Source of the DNA: Pseudoteredinibacter isoporae
GTDB lineage: Bacteria; Pseudomonadota; Gammaproteobacteria; Pseudomonadales; Cellvibrionaceae
Direction of reading: 5' to 3'
Assembly (NCBI RefSeq): GCF_011602085.1
Contig: NZ_JAAONY010000002.1
Location: forward strand, 1,488,001-1,552,000
DNA: 64,000 bases
Shown here: positions 23,703 through 33,448 of the stretch, one piece after another
Layout: each line of letters begins with the position of its first letter
Position numbering within the stretch: position 1 is the first letter of the stretch
Translations under genes and position numbers: made by a program
Notes under the pieces: model-generated
The model's database searches: none
What the model saw: only the letters and a program-made list of their open reading frames with translations
Told to the model about the DNA's origin: nothing

Positions 23703-25964
23703 TTATTGTTTGCGACGGCGCATGTCTCCGATCACGGTTTGCAAGGCACGATCAAATAACTGGCCGTCGTTCAGAACCGATAACTTTCCATCCTTAATAG
23801 CCCAGGCCAAATCATCCAAACCCAGTTCCAATACTTTTTTGCCCTGTCGACTGACAAATACATAGCGCCCCACCGAAGGCAAAATTGCCGCCAAACGACA
23901 ACGCTGGCTGTTGCCGTCTTCAACCCATTGCAACCATGCTCCCTGGCTCAAACGTCGAGCTTGACGCATGGCAGGATCACCGGGTGATAAACTTTCTCTT
24001 GCAACAACGTGCTCTTCCTGGGTTTCCTCGGGGGCCTCTGAAGCTTCAGAAGATGGCGCTTCCGGATTAAGAGACACATCATCTTCTGCGAGCAGGATTC
24101 CACTCTCTGCATTCTCGGCACAGGCAAAGTCCAGATCCGCGCTGACATCCCTTCTGGGGCGTTGTTCACGAACATGGTTTTCGACGGCTTCAAACCAGGC
24201 CCGACTTTGAAAGCTGTCCAAACCAACATCGGCCAGATCGCCTTCCATTTTCTGTACCAGTAACGCCAGCTCGGCTTCACTGTTGCTCTGGGTACAATTG
24301 CGCAACAAAGTGGCTAACTGTTCCGCCATATCAAGCTTTTCGCTCCAGGCAACACTGTCGGCACCCTGCTTTAGATACACCATTTGAAGAACACGCGCCC
24401 AGGCCTCACGGAGCAAGGCTTGCCCCACACCGGGCAGCCCTTCGCAGGCCTTATTCAAGACGTCACTGACCGCCGCTTTCGCTTGGGTTGTGAGTGCTTC
24501 ACCGCGAACCTGATCCACGGTTCTCTGGGCAACCAGTTCCGCTCGACGCTGTTCGCGATCCAAAAACTTACGCAACTGCTGATGCAGTTCCGTAAAGATC
24601 GACACATCATCAACAAATTCGTCCTGCACGCGCTGCACGATCATTTCGAGTTGCTGCAACAGAGCATCCTGTTTGCGACGTTCGGCGTCTTCGGGCTCTT
24701 CCCAACCCAGTGCGCAACGTGCCATTTCATTCAGCAATTGTCTGGCGGGGTGGCTGCCAGCTTGCAAAAACGCCGCATCAGCCAAAGCAACTTTGAGCAA
24801 AGGAATCTGCATACGAGACAACACCGCACGCATTGGAGCCGCCAGATTTGGATCTTCCCATATGTATTCAAACAACATATGGACAAGATTAATGATATTG
24901 CGATCCAGTTGAGAAACATGGCCCTGGCTCATTAACAGCTGGGACAGTTTTTCACTTAATGCTCGGGAATCTTCCTGAGTCTGCAAGGCCATCGAAGCTT
25001 GCTGGCCTTGAAAGCCTGCCAGAATCTGGCCCAACTGCTGAGTGCTCAGACTGCTTTCCTCAATCTTGTTGTTGAGCGTAGGGATCAACGATGTGTCATC
25101 GTCCATCAACTGATGCAAATCACCCAAGGCGTGTCCCTGCACCTGAGTGTCGTGACGCACACGGGTGCGGCGAGTATTGAGTTTGGCGCGGCGCTCGCGA
25201 CTGATCTGGCGTTGTAAGTCCGGCAATACCCCCTGCTCAGCCATTCGCTGATTCAACAAGGCGTAAGCATTCCCCAACTGTTGCAACACACTGCGTTCGA
25301 AAATTTTCAATAACAGTAATTTGATACTGATGGCGACTGAAAGCGCGTCGAGTTGCCCAGCGAAACACTGGGTCAGCTTTTCAACATCACAGGGCAAACG
25401 ATTGGCATTGTCTTCGCCTTTCTTGCCCAACAGATGGAAACAACGGCGCCATAAATGATCGAGATTCTGTTGATGTTGTTGGCGATGGGCAGTCACCATG
25501 GACTTGATCGCCACCTCTTCTTCGAAAGCCTCTTCGGACACAAGCTGCACATCATCGGCACATAAATCTTCATTATCGTAAACACTTAAGGTGCCGGGCT
25601 GAGTCGACGACGTACGCTGCAATTCAACAAAGGAATTGCGCAAGGTTTCAAAGAGGGATTGGGCCAATGTGGCCTTGGACATACGAAGCGCTCGCATGGC
25701 TTCAAAATACTGACTTTGCTCCTGATTATTGCCAGCGATTTCCGCCCGCTCGAACAGCGCATCATCGGACTGATTGAAAAATTGGCTCATGCCCTGCTGG
25801 AGCACTTTGGACAATAACAGATGAACAGCCTGGATTCCCCGGGGCAATTGGCTTACCGGCTTGTGTACCGGCTCATCAAGGGCTTGCTTATTGCGCAGCT
25901 TCGGCGGGGCCGTGCTGGGTTTAGCCGCCTTGAGAGGAATGACATTGTCTTTGCTGTTAACCAT
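23703..25964 (-). CDS. DUF1631 family protein
   Basis: This large soluble, mostly alpha-helical protein of 753 residues matches the DUF1631 (PF07793) type: segments VHLLLSKVLQQGMSQFFNQSDDALFERAE, LNLKT-type Arg-rich linker (RERRAKLNTRRTRVRH), LDRNIINLVHMLFEYIWEDPNLAAPMRAVLSRMQIPLLKVAL, and the C-terminal half with QGAWLQWVEDGNSQRCRLAAILPSVGRYVFVSRQGKKVLEL, which looks like a PilZ-type small beta barrel. In Pseudomonas-like genomes it lies near nadC, as here. Function is not established. Confidence 0.85.
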   Translation of the reverse strand: MVNSKDNVIPLKAAKPSTAPPKLRNKQALDEPVHKPVSQLPRGIQAVHLLLSKVLQQGMSQFFNQSDDALFERAEIAGNNQEQSQYFEAMRALRMSKATLAQSLFETLRNSFVELQRTSSTQPGTLSVYDNEDLCADDVQLVSEEAFEEEVAIKSMVTAHRQQHQQNLDHLWRRCFHLLGKKGEDNANRLPCDVEKLTQCFAGQLDALSVAISIKLLLLKIFERSVLQQLGNAYALLNQRMAEQGVLPDLQRQISRERRAKLNTRRTRVRHDTQVQGHALGDLHQLMDDDTSLIPTLNNKIEESSLSTQQLGQILAGFQGQQASMALQTQEDSRALSEKLSQLLMSQGHVSQLDRNIINLVHMLFEYIWEDPNLAAPMRAVLSRMQIPLLKVALADAAFLQAGSHPARQLLNEMARCALGWEEPEDAERRKQDALLQQLEMIVQRVQDEFVDDVSIFTELHQQLRKFLDREQRRAELVAQRTVDQVRGEALTTQAKAAVSDVLNKACEGLPGVGQALLREAWARVLQMVYLKQGADSVAWSEKLDMAEQLATLLRNCTQSNSEAELALLVQKMEGDLADVGLDSFQSRAWFEAVENHVREQRPRRDVSADLDFACAENAESGILLAEDDVSLNPEAPSSEASEAPEETQEEHVVARESLSPGDPAMRQARRLSQGAWLQWVEDGNSQRCRLAAILPSVGRYVFVSRQGKKVLELGLDDLAWAIKDGKLSVLNDGQLFDRALQTVIGDMRRRKQ

Positions 25965-26268
25965 AAATCACTGAACCTGGTAGGCAGTCCATGAGTGAAT
26001 ACAACGTCGTCTGTCAGTATGTTCAGACGAATCAGCAGAAGCTTCCTGTGCCCCACCAACTAAGATAATAGTCTTAATTTATTCTCAATTGGGCATAAAA
26101 ACGACGTACTGTTAGAATGATTGATAATAATTTGATGTAAAGCACGCTTTCGGCGCTATAAGATCACACTTTGCTGGCAGCTGCTTTATCGCTGGCGGCT
26201 TATTCAACAAACCACCTGCAAGCCACCCTTTGCTTTTAGGATGTTTTTTTACTCCGGAGGACATCAAA
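25965..26268. other. AT-rich divergent intergenic region between DUF1631 gene and protease gene
   Basis: This 304-base region holds promoters for both flanking genes. A partial Fur-like sequence (TGATAAT-A-ATTTGAT, 26122-26136) matches only one half-site, so I do not call it. A very good ribosome site (CGGAGG, 26255-26260) precedes the protease ATG. I see no gene. Confidence 0.5.
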
Positions 26269-26787
26269 ATGGACGACAGCGCGAAAATGGGACGTGGCAT
26301 GATGTACCTGGCCTGGATAACAGCGCTGGCATTGCTCGCCTTTGGTTTTAACGCCTGGCTCGAAAAACGCGATGAAGAACGTTATCAGCCCTACAGTGAG
26401 CGAGAGGGTGAAGTCATCCGTGTCGATATCGAAGGCAATCGCCAGGGCCATTACCTGAGTCAAGGCTACGTCAACGGCAAGCCGGTGCGCTTTCTATTGG
26501 ACACCGGCGCGACCCTGGTAGCGGTTCCCGAAGCCCTCGCTCGCAAGTTGGGCATGCCCAAAGGGCAGCCCGGCTACGCCAATACCGCAAACGGCCGCTC
26601 GCGAGTGTATATGAGCCGAATCGATCGTTTGGAGCTGGGTGATATACGCTTGCAAAACGTCGCTGCGAGTATCTCAACCGGCATGGAAGGCGATGAAATT
26701 CTCCTCGGTATGAGCGCCCTGGGCCAGTTGGAGTTCACTCAACGCGGCAGAACCCTGAGCCTGCGCCAGCACCGGACTGGAAATTAG
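26269..26787 (+). CDS. Membrane-anchored retropepsin-like aspartic protease (TIGR02281 type)
   Basis: This 172-residue protein has one N-terminal transmembrane helix (MMYLAWITALALLAFGFNAWL) and a periplasmic clan AA protease domain. The catalytic motif is FLLDTGATLVAVPEALA, with NTANGRSRVYMSRIDRLELGDIRLQNV and ILLGMSALGQLEF following. Such single-DTG domains act as dimers. The family is common in proteobacteria; substrates are unknown. ATG 26269 follows CGGAGG by eight bases. Its place between a DUF1631 gene and nadC is conserved in related genomes. Confidence 0.9.
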   Translation: MDDSAKMGRGMMYLAWITALALLAFGFNAWLEKRDEERYQPYSEREGEVIRVDIEGNRQGHYLSQGYVNGKPVRFLLDTGATLVAVPEALARKLGMPKGQPGYANTANGRSRVYMSRIDRLELGDIRLQNVAASISTGMEGDEILLGMSALGQLEFTQRGRTLSLRQHRTGN

Positions 26788-26917
26788 CCTGCCCCGCCAC
26801 GTATCGGTCCTCGCATTTTTACCCTCCCACCCTCGAACCGAGACGGCGACCATGGGGCATCTTAGCGCTTCAGCTATGGTACAATTGCCGGCTTTGGACT
26901 GTTAAAGAGAAGCCCCC

Positions 26918-27769
26918 ATGGAGCTATCTGCGCTCACTGACGAAATTAGCCGCAACGTCGCAGCGGCCCTCAAAGAAGACATTGGCGATGGTGATATCAC
27001 CGCTGCCCTGATTCCCGAATCCCAACAAGCCAATGCCCGTGTGATCACACGCGAAGATTGCGTCATCTGCGGCGTCGCCTGGGTGAACGAAGTCTTCCAT
27101 CAGCTGGATCCAAACGTCAGCATCGAATGGCAGGTAAAGGATGGCGATTTCGTAAAAGCCGACAGTGTGCTGTATACCCTGAGCGGTTCAGCACGCAGCC
27201 TGCTGACCGGTGAACGGGCCGCCTTGAACTTTCTTCAACTGTTGTCCGGTACGGCAACCGCCTGCCAGAGCTACGCGAACCTGGTGGCACACACCCGCGT
27301 CAATATTCTGGACACCCGCAAAACCATTCCCGGCTTACGCCTGGCGCAAAAATATGCGGTCAGCCAGGGCGGCTGTCACAATCATCGTATTGGTTTATAC
27401 GACGCTTATCTGATCAAAGAAAATCACATTGCTGCCTGCGGTGGCATTGCCCAAGCCATTCAACAGGCACAAACCAATCAGCCTGGTAAAGCCGTCGAAG
27501 TTGAAGTGGAATCCATGGATGAATTTCAACAGGCGCTCGATGCCGGTGCCGATATTGTGATGCTGGATAACTTTGATAATGACATGTTGCGCGACGCAGT
27601 TGCCTTGAATAAAAAGCATGAGCAGCCAGCGAAACTGGAAGCTTCCGGCAACGTCAATCAAACAACCCTGGTTCCCATCGCTGAAACCGGCGTGGATTAT
27701 ATTTCCATCGGTGCGCTTACCAAGGACTGCAAAGCCGTCGATTTATCGATGCGCCTGACCATGGCGTAA
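26918..27769 (+). CDS. nadC: Nicotinate-nucleotide pyrophosphorylase (carboxylating)
   Basis: Quinolinate phosphoribosyltransferase of 283 residues; it turns quinolinate and PRPP into nicotinate mononucleotide in de novo NAD synthesis. Signatures are [89 protein letters not shown] and the C-terminal [21 protein letters not shown]. Length is normal. The convergent chemoreceptor gene shares a terminator with it. Confidence 0.97.
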   Translation: MELSALTDEISRNVAAALKEDIGDGDITAALIPESQQANARVITREDCVICGVAWVNEVFHQLDPNVSIEWQVKDGDFVKADSVLYTLSGSARSLLTGERAALNFLQLLSGTATACQSYANLVAHTRVNILDTRKTIPGLRLAQKYAVSQGGCHNHRIGLYDAYLIKENHIAACGGIAQAIQQAQTNQPGKAVEVEVESMDEFQQALDAGADIVMLDNFDNDMLRDAVALNKKHEQPAKLEASGNVNQTTLVPIAETGVDYISIGALTKDCKAVDLSMRLTMA

Positions 27770-27804
27770 TAGTTCGCCAAATTCAAAAAAGATACCAACA
27801 AAAA

Positions 27805-27831
27805 GGGCGACCCAAGGTCGCCCGTTTTGTT
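27805..27831. terminator. Bidirectional terminator between nadC and the chemoreceptor gene
   Basis: GGGCGACC (27805-27812) and GGTCGCCC (27816-27823) form a perfect stem with loop CAA, followed by GTTTTGTTT; the A-rich left flank gives a U tract on the other strand. Confidence 0.92.
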
Positions 27832-27853
27832 TCACATTGTGTTCGCTCTTTTG

Positions 27854-29446
27854 CTAGAGCGTAAAACGGCCGACCAGCTCGTTGAGCCTCGACACTGAAC
27901 AGCTTAAATCCGATGCGGTTTGCTTGGTTTCCGCCGAGCCCTGCTGCACCGCCGAACCCAGTGTCGAAAACTCTTCAACCTGCCCTTGAATACGGCTCGC
28001 GTTCTCGCTCGCCCCGGTATTCAACTCAGCGACCACACGACTGGACTCGCTGAGATCCAATATGGTTTCCTGAATCTGATTTAATGTTGAGACCGTTTGC
28101 TGAGCCATTTGCGCTGATTGTTCCGCTTGCTTGGAATTGTTCTCCATGGAATGCACGACACCACTGATGGCGTTCACGAGAGCCGTCAACATATTGTTGA
28201 TTTCTTCCGTTGACTGTTGGGTGCGATTTGCCAGAGTACGAACCTCATCCGCAACGACAGCAAAACCGCGACCGGATTCTCCCGCACGTGCTGCTTCAAT
28301 GGCAGCGTTCAAAGCCAGTAGATTGGTTTGCTCGGCAATTTCAGCAATGGTTCCCACCACACTGGAAACCTGATCGCCGGTGCTGCGCAATTCGGAAAGT
28401 TGCTGGGAAGACACTTCAATATCCTGAGCCAGACGCACCACACTGCCCGCAGTTTGACGCACTTGCTCTGCCCCGTTCTCCACGGCTTTCGAACCATTTT
28501 GAGCCGCCTTGTAACTTTCCTCCGAGCGATGCAAGCCCTGCTCCACCGAACTGTGCAGGTCGCGCATGCGGCCATTTAACTGTTCGATTTCAGCGTTCAG
28601 TTGCACAACTTGTTGATCGGTATTGCCAGAATGACTTTGCATATCTTCCGAGGCCGAAGCTACACCGCGACTGACATTCTGCACATCGGCCAGCGCCGAT
28701 TTCACGCTGCTCAACAGATTGTTCACACTCGATGAAGCGGTACTGATTTCATCGGAACCCGACACCGACAGCTGCGTACGTAAATCTAGCTCTTCCGCTA
28801 CAAGGGTTAATCTATTGGCCAAATTCGAAATGGGTTGAGAGATGGTTCGGCGACTGAACCAGAACGCACCAATGGCCACACCCGAAATGGCAAGCAACAT
28901 CAGCAAGACCAGACTGGTGATTGCGCTGATGTCATCACGGATCATCGCTGCGCTTTCATTTGCATCGCGTTCCAGAGTGTTTTTTATGGTTTGTAAATCT
29001 GTGTGGGTCGCATCTCTCTCAGACTGCATATCTGCCAAAGTCTCACGAGCGCCATCCCAATCGATGCTCTCTGCGGACATAGTGTCCAGCAATTGTCTGG
29101 AGATATTATCCAGCGTTGCCACTCGCTGAAGCATCGCTTTGCTGTCTTTGCGCAAGGCAGGAATACCCAGGGCTTTTTCAATCGCACGAGTGCTTTCAGC
29201 AAGTTGGGATTGAAACTGGCCACTGTCGATACTGGTGCTGTAAAAGGCGTAGGAAGCAATCATCAGCTTATCCACCTGCTGCCCCAATTGCTCAATTGCC
29301 GACACTGCCGGCAGAGTTTCATCCACAAAGCGCTCGGTACGCATTCCGACATTGTTGGCATTGGAGAAAAGAAAAATAGCAGCAACTGCACTCACCAACA
29401 ACACCGCCAGATACCCTAGCAAGGCTTTCATACTGATCGAATTCAC
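27854..29446 (-). CDS. Methyl-accepting chemotaxis protein
   Basis: This 530-residue receptor has an N-terminal transmembrane helix ([22 protein letters not shown]), a periplasmic four-helix-type sensing domain (about 30-185), a second membrane helix ([21 protein letters not shown]), a HAMP region (about 210-265) and a cytoplasmic coiled coil. The CheA/CheW-contacting hairpin tip reads [40 protein letters not shown]. The sensed ligand is unknown. GTG 29446 follows AGGAG by seven bases. No other che genes are near, so it probably joins a distant array. Confidence 0.95.
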   Translation of the reverse strand: MNSISMKALLGYLAVLLVSAVAAIFLFSNANNVGMRTERFVDETLPAVSAIEQLGQQVDKLMIASYAFYSTSIDSGQFQSQLAESTRAIEKALGIPALRKDSKAMLQRVATLDNISRQLLDTMSAESIDWDGARETLADMQSERDATHTDLQTIKNTLERDANESAAMIRDDISAITSLVLLMLLAISGVAIGAFWFSRRTISQPISNLANRLTLVAEELDLRTQLSVSGSDEISTASSSVNNLLSSVKSALADVQNVSRGVASASEDMQSHSGNTDQQVVQLNAEIEQLNGRMRDLHSSVEQGLHRSEESYKAAQNGSKAVENGAEQVRQTAGSVVRLAQDIEVSSQQLSELRSTGDQVSSVVGTIAEIAEQTNLLALNAAIEAARAGESGRGFAVVADEVRTLANRTQQSTEEINNMLTALVNAISGVVHSMENNSKQAEQSAQMAQQTVSTLNQIQETILDLSESSRVVAELNTGASENASRIQGQVEEFSTLGSAVQQGSAETKQTASDLSCSVSRLNELVGRFTL

Positions 29447-29584
29447 AATAGACTCCTAATATAACGTCAGCCTTCCTTTTGGCTACGGGTGTTTTACTCA
29501 TCGCCCCAAACATCCCTCGCAGGCAGTATCGGCTTCGAGTGGATTTTCTGAAGTTCAATTGATGATTTAAGGGTTAAATTCCAC

Positions 29585-30598
29585 ATGTTCAAAACCATTC
29601 GCCACGCCCTGTTTTGCCTCGTTCTCACCTTAGGCTTCGCAACGAACCCCGCGACAGCCGACACCAATGTCGCCATTGTTATTCATGGCGGTGCTGGCAA
29701 TATCAAAGCCGCCAATTTGAGCCCTGAACAGGAAGCCAGATACAAGGAAAAGCTCCAGGAAGCACGCGATCGCGCTTATGAACTGCTGGCCAACGGCGGC
29801 AAAAGTATCGATGCCGTGATTTTGGCCATCACCATTCTGGAAGACTCTCCCTTGTTTAACGCGGGAAAAGGGGCGGTTTACAACTTTGAAGGCGAGCACG
29901 ATCTGGATGCATCGATCATGGAAGGCAAACAGCAACAGGCGGGAGCCGTTGCTGGCGTTCAGACCGTTAAAAACCCGATCAAACTGGCCCGAGCGGTGAT
30001 GGAGAAATCCGAACATGTGTTTCTCTCTGGCCGTGGCGCTGAAGCCTTTGCCAAACAGGAACAACTCGAGCTGGTAGACAACCGCTATTTCAATACAGAA
30101 GGACGCTATAAATCCCTGCAAAAAGCCAAAAAAGCCCTGTTGAAAACCAGTTGGCATGAAATGGATCAGAACCCGGAAATCGACTACAAGATGGGTACTG
30201 TAGGTGCTGTTGCCCTCGATAAATACGGCAACATTGTCGCTGGCACCTCAACCGGGGGGCGCACGGCCAAACGCTTTGGGCGCATTGGTGATTCTCCCGT
30301 TATTGGCGCGGGTACCTGGGCCGACAATAACAGCTGCGGCGTCTCGGCAACGGGTCATGGTGAATATTTCATTCGCTTTAATGTCGCCGCTGATATCTGC
30401 GCTCGAGTAAAATATCAGGGCCTTTCCATCCAGGAAGCCGCTGATCAAGTGGTGAGAAAAGAGCTGGCTGATATCAACGGCAGCGGCGGAGTCATTGTTC
30501 TCGACAGTCAAGGTAACGTCGCCTATTCCTATAACAGCAAGGGCATGTATCGCGCCTACAAGCGCAACGATACAGATCAGCACGTAGGTATTTACTAG
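29585..30598 (+). CDS. Isoaspartyl peptidase/L-asparaginase (Ntn hydrolase), exported
   Basis: This plant-type asparaginase family protein of 337 residues has a signal peptide (FCLVLTLGFATNPATA). The family core includes AIVIHGGAGN, SPLFNAGKGAVYNFEGEHDLDASIMEG, and the autoprocessing site YKMGTVGAVALDKYGNIVAGTSTGG, where the Thr after MG becomes the nucleophile after self-cleavage. Then NNSCGVSATGHGEYFIR follows. It hydrolyses isoaspartyl dipeptides and asparagine; the signal peptide places it in the periplasm. It is divergent from the chemoreceptor. Confidence 0.93.
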   Translation: MFKTIRHALFCLVLTLGFATNPATADTNVAIVIHGGAGNIKAANLSPEQEARYKEKLQEARDRAYELLANGGKSIDAVILAITILEDSPLFNAGKGAVYNFEGEHDLDASIMEGKQQQAGAVAGVQTVKNPIKLARAVMEKSEHVFLSGRGAEAFAKQEQLELVDNRYFNTEGRYKSLQKAKKALLKTSWHEMDQNPEIDYKMGTVGAVALDKYGNIVAGTSTGGRTAKRFGRIGDSPVIGAGTWADNNSCGVSATGHGEYFIRFNVAADICARVKYQGLSIQEAADQVVRKELADINGSGGVIVLDSQGNVAYSYNSKGMYRAYKRNDTDQHVGIY

Positions 30599-30691
30599 GC
30601 CACCGCGAACAAACCACCAGTATCCCTGAAAAGTTTAAGGTAAAGATAAACCCTCCCTGCCGATAAATTGTAGAAATATAAAACAACTCTT

Positions 30692-30765
30692 CGGTGCCAT
30701 GAGGCACCGGTGGAGCAGGTCGCAGCACAAGCTCACTGGCCGTTTTACAACGGCAGGCTTGAGGG
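30692..30765 (+). promoter_or_regulatory. Structured leader of the PAS-GGDEF gene (two hairpins next to the ribosome site)
   Basis: The first hairpin is CGGTGCC-ATGA-GGCACCG (30692-30709). The second is a two-part stem, CAAGC (30728-30732) with GCTTG (30757-30761) enclosing GCCGTT-TTAC-AACGGC (30739-30754). The ribosome site GAGGG (30761-30765) starts at the last base of the second stem, seven bases before the ATG, so folding could hide it. There is no U run, so neither is a simple terminator. It does not match the known c-di-GMP riboswitch consensus. Confidence 0.5.
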
Positions 30766-30771
30766 TTAAAC

Positions 30772-32037
30772 ATGATTTTTCTGGGTTCGCACAGCGATAT
30801 CAACAAACAATTGGATGCCATTGGGACTCCAGTGGCCATCTGGCAACAGAGTGATCAGGGCAGCTATACCCTGATCAGCGCCAACAATCTCTACCAACAG
30901 GTTCTCGATGGCAGCATCGAAAGGCAACTTGGTAAAGACCTGCAGACAATCCTGCCCCGTTACATCATGGCCGACATCAAATCCGCCATCGCATCCTGTT
31001 GCGATGATATGGAAGCTCGGGAGGTGGAAGTCGCAATCGAACGCCATGGACAAACCTGCTGGTGGCGATTCATATACGCCCCACTCAACGGCCCGGAAAA
31101 TATTCGAGTCCTCAATACCTGTATCGATATCAGTGAGAAGAAACGCCTCGAACACAATCTGCAAACCAGCATGCGTCGCTTTGAAGCCGTCATCAACACC
31201 GCCTACGACGGCATCATTACCATTGATGATGAACAAAATATCAAAATGTTTAACAAGGCCGCCGGAGAAATGTTTGATCACGATCCGGAAGCCGCTCTGG
31301 GCATGTCTCTCACACAGCTCATGCCTGAACGGTATCGAGGCAATCACAGCGGACACGTTGAAGGTTTCAGTCAATCGCCGACCTTGTCCCGCCCGATGCA
31401 TACCCGCGCTTCGGTTATGGGACTGCGCCGGGACGGCAGCGAGTTCCCGCTGGAGATTACCATTTCCAAAATACAGGTAGGCAGCAATAGCGAAATGACC
31501 GCAGTTCTGCGGGATATTTCGGAACGCGCGCTGCTGATCGAGGAACTGCGTCAAGCTGCAACCATAGACCCACTCACGGGCATTTTTAATCGTCGTTATT
31601 TTTCCAAGCAACTGAAGGTAGAACGCAAACGCTGCCAACGATTTGGCCACAATATGTCCTTGATCATGTTCGATGTGGATCATTTTAAATCCATCAACGA
31701 TGAGCATGGCCACAGTGAAGGCGATCGGTTGCTCAAGGAAATCAGCGAGGCTGTAGGGGCCCAACTGCGGGATGTGGACATATTTGCCCGCTGGGGCGGT
31801 GACGAATTTATTATCCTATTACCCGAGACCGGACTTCACGCAGCAAGTGAAGTCGCCAAAAAGATCAGCACGTCGGTATCACTCCCCGCCTTTCCCATCA
31901 GCCTCAGCCTTGGTGTTGTCAGCACCGATGGCGAACAAAGCAGCTGTGATATTTTGGATGATGTCGACAGCCTAATGTACACCGCCAAAAAAGCGGGGCG
32001 AAATCAGGTTGTAGCGTCCGAGAGCAACAGGCAATAA
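30772..32037 (+). CDS. PAS-PAS-GGDEF diguanylate cyclase
   Basis: This soluble 421-residue protein has two PAS-type sensor regions, about 15-125 (ending in the PAS-associated RVLNTCIDISEKKRLEHNLQ) and about 138-255 (FEAVINTAYDGIITIDDEQNIKMFNKAAGEMF; ending TAVLRDISERALLIEEL). A GGDEF domain covers about 265-415: DPLTGIFNRRYF, MFDVDHFKSINDEHGH, and the active site WGGDEF at about 341-346. The inhibitory-site RxxD (RDVD) precedes GGDEF by five residues, so product feedback is likely intact. It makes cyclic-di-GMP from GTP. No membrane segment is seen, so the signal is cytoplasmic. A structured leader precedes it. Confidence 0.93.
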   Translation: MIFLGSHSDINKQLDAIGTPVAIWQQSDQGSYTLISANNLYQQVLDGSIERQLGKDLQTILPRYIMADIKSAIASCCDDMEAREVEVAIERHGQTCWWRFIYAPLNGPENIRVLNTCIDISEKKRLEHNLQTSMRRFEAVINTAYDGIITIDDEQNIKMFNKAAGEMFDHDPEAALGMSLTQLMPERYRGNHSGHVEGFSQSPTLSRPMHTRASVMGLRRDGSEFPLEITISKIQVGSNSEMTAVLRDISERALLIEELRQAATIDPLTGIFNRRYFSKQLKVERKRCQRFGHNMSLIMFDVDHFKSINDEHGHSEGDRLLKEISEAVGAQLRDVDIFARWGGDEFIILLPETGLHAASEVAKKISTSVSLPAFPISLSLGVVSTDGEQSSCDILDDVDSLMYTAKKAGRNQVVASESNRQ

Positions 32038-32070
32038 AAAAGCCCAGGGCAATATGCACTGGGCTTTTTT
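32036..32070. terminator. Bidirectional terminator between the diguanylate cyclase gene and oadB
   Basis: AAAAAAGCCCAG (32036-32047) and CTGGGCTTTTTT (32059-32070) form a perfect 12-base-pair stem, overlapping the last base pairs after the cyclase stop. The A and T runs serve both strands. Confidence 0.93.
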
Positions 32071-32114
32071 GGCACATCTATTAATGCGCTCCTTGTTAAA
32101 GCTTGGGGCTCAAC

Positions 32115-33431
32115 TTAACCGCCCATGCCTTGAACAATGGAGATCATCACACCAGCCGCTACCGCAGAGCCGATTACACCGGCGACGTTCGGGCCCATGG
32201 CGTGCATCAACAGGAAGTTCTGGGAGTTGTACTCCAAACCCACCTTGTTAGAAACGCGCGCGGCCATTGGCACCGCCGATACCCCGGCTGAACCAATCAG
32301 TGGATTGATTTTGTTGGTGCTGAACTTGTTCATCAGCTTGGCCATCAAAACACCCATCGCGGTACCGATACCAAATGCCACCACACCCAGAGCCATAATG
32401 CCCAAAGTCTTGGCATCCAGGAAAACATCCGCTGCCAACTTGGAACCCACGGACAAGCCGAGGAAAATGGTAGTGATATTGATCAGCGCGTTTTGAGCAG
32501 TGTCTGACAAGCGATCAACAACGCCACACTCTTTCATCAGGTTACCGAAGCAGAACATACCCAGCAGAGGTGCTGCCGATGGCAGGAAAATAGCCACTGC
32601 GATCAAAACGATAATCGGGAAGACAATTTTTTCGCGCTTGGACACATGACGCAACTGAGTCATTTTAATCTTGCGCTCTTCCTCGGTAGTCAGCGCCTTC
32701 ATAATCGGTGGCTGAATCATCGGCACCAATGCCATATAGGAGTAGGCCGCTACCGCGATCGCACCGAGCAATTCAGGTGACAGCAAAGACGCTACATAAA
32801 TTGCTGTAGGACCGTCCGCACCACCAATGATACCGATGGCTGCCGCATCTGCGATGGAGAAATCCATCCAACCCAGTGCACTCATGCCAACCGCACCCAT
32901 AACGGTTGCGAAGATACCAAACTGCGCTGCCGCCCCCAGAAAGATGGTGCGCGGGTTAGCCAGCAGAGGCCCAAAATCCGTCATCGCACCAACACCCATA
33001 AAGATCAACAAGGGTGCGATCGTAGAACCAATAGCCACCGAGTAGAACTTGTACAGCATGCCACTTTCATAGCCGGCGTTCGCGGCAATTTGCTGAGCTG
33101 CGAGAACCTGCTGGGCCGTGGCATCCGACATCGCCGCTTTCACATCAGCGTAGCTCTCATAGCTCGCGACTTGAAGCGCATCAGCTATCGCCGCCACCAA
33201 TTCAGGGCCACCGGAGATCAGCGCATTCTGTACGGCAGAATAGGCCAGACCCGCACCAGGAATGTTCGCCAGAATACCACCGAAGCCGATGGGCACCAGC
33301 AGCAGAGGCTCAAAGTTTTTGCTAATGGCCAACCACAACAACAGCAGACCGATACAGATCATGATGACCTGACCCGGTCCCTGAAATTGGGCCAAGCCAG
33401 AATCGTTCCAAAGTCCGATTAAGCTTTCCAT
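32115..33431 (-). CDS. oadB: Oxaloacetate decarboxylase beta subunit (Na+-translocating)
   Basis: This 438-residue polytopic membrane protein of the Na+-transporting decarboxylase beta family decarboxylates carboxybiotin on OadA and exports two Na+ ions. Typical segments are [106 protein letters not shown], and GKLMNKF-type C-terminal helices with [17 protein letters not shown]. An unusual insertion of about 60 residues ([44 protein letters not shown]) lies near the N-terminus. It is the last gene of oadGAB. Confidence 0.96.
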   Translation of the reverse strand: MESLIGLWNDSGLAQFQGPGQVIMICIGLLLLWLAISKNFEPLLLVPIGFGGILANIPGAGLAYSAVQNALISGGPELVAAIADALQVASYESYADVKAAMSDATAQQVLAAQQIAANAGYESGMLYKFYSVAIGSTIAPLLIFMGVGAMTDFGPLLANPRTIFLGAAAQFGIFATVMGAVGMSALGWMDFSIADAAAIGIIGGADGPTAIYVASLLSPELLGAIAVAAYSYMALVPMIQPPIMKALTTEEERKIKMTQLRHVSKREKIVFPIIVLIAVAIFLPSAAPLLGMFCFGNLMKECGVVDRLSDTAQNALINITTIFLGLSVGSKLAADVFLDAKTLGIMALGVVAFGIGTAMGVLMAKLMNKFSTNKINPLIGSAGVSAVPMAARVSNKVGLEYNSQNFLLMHAMGPNVAGVIGSAVAAGVMISIVQGMGG

Positions 33432-33448
33432 TTAGAATACCCCCGGAC

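Noticed and set aside
26117-26137. Fur-box-like TGATAATAATTTGAT
   Set aside because: Only one half-site fits the consensus and neither flanking gene is iron-related.
30766-31764. Long antisense open frame (332 codons) opposite the PAS-GGDEF gene
   Set aside because: It has no recognisable protein and mirrors the GC-rich codons of the real gene.
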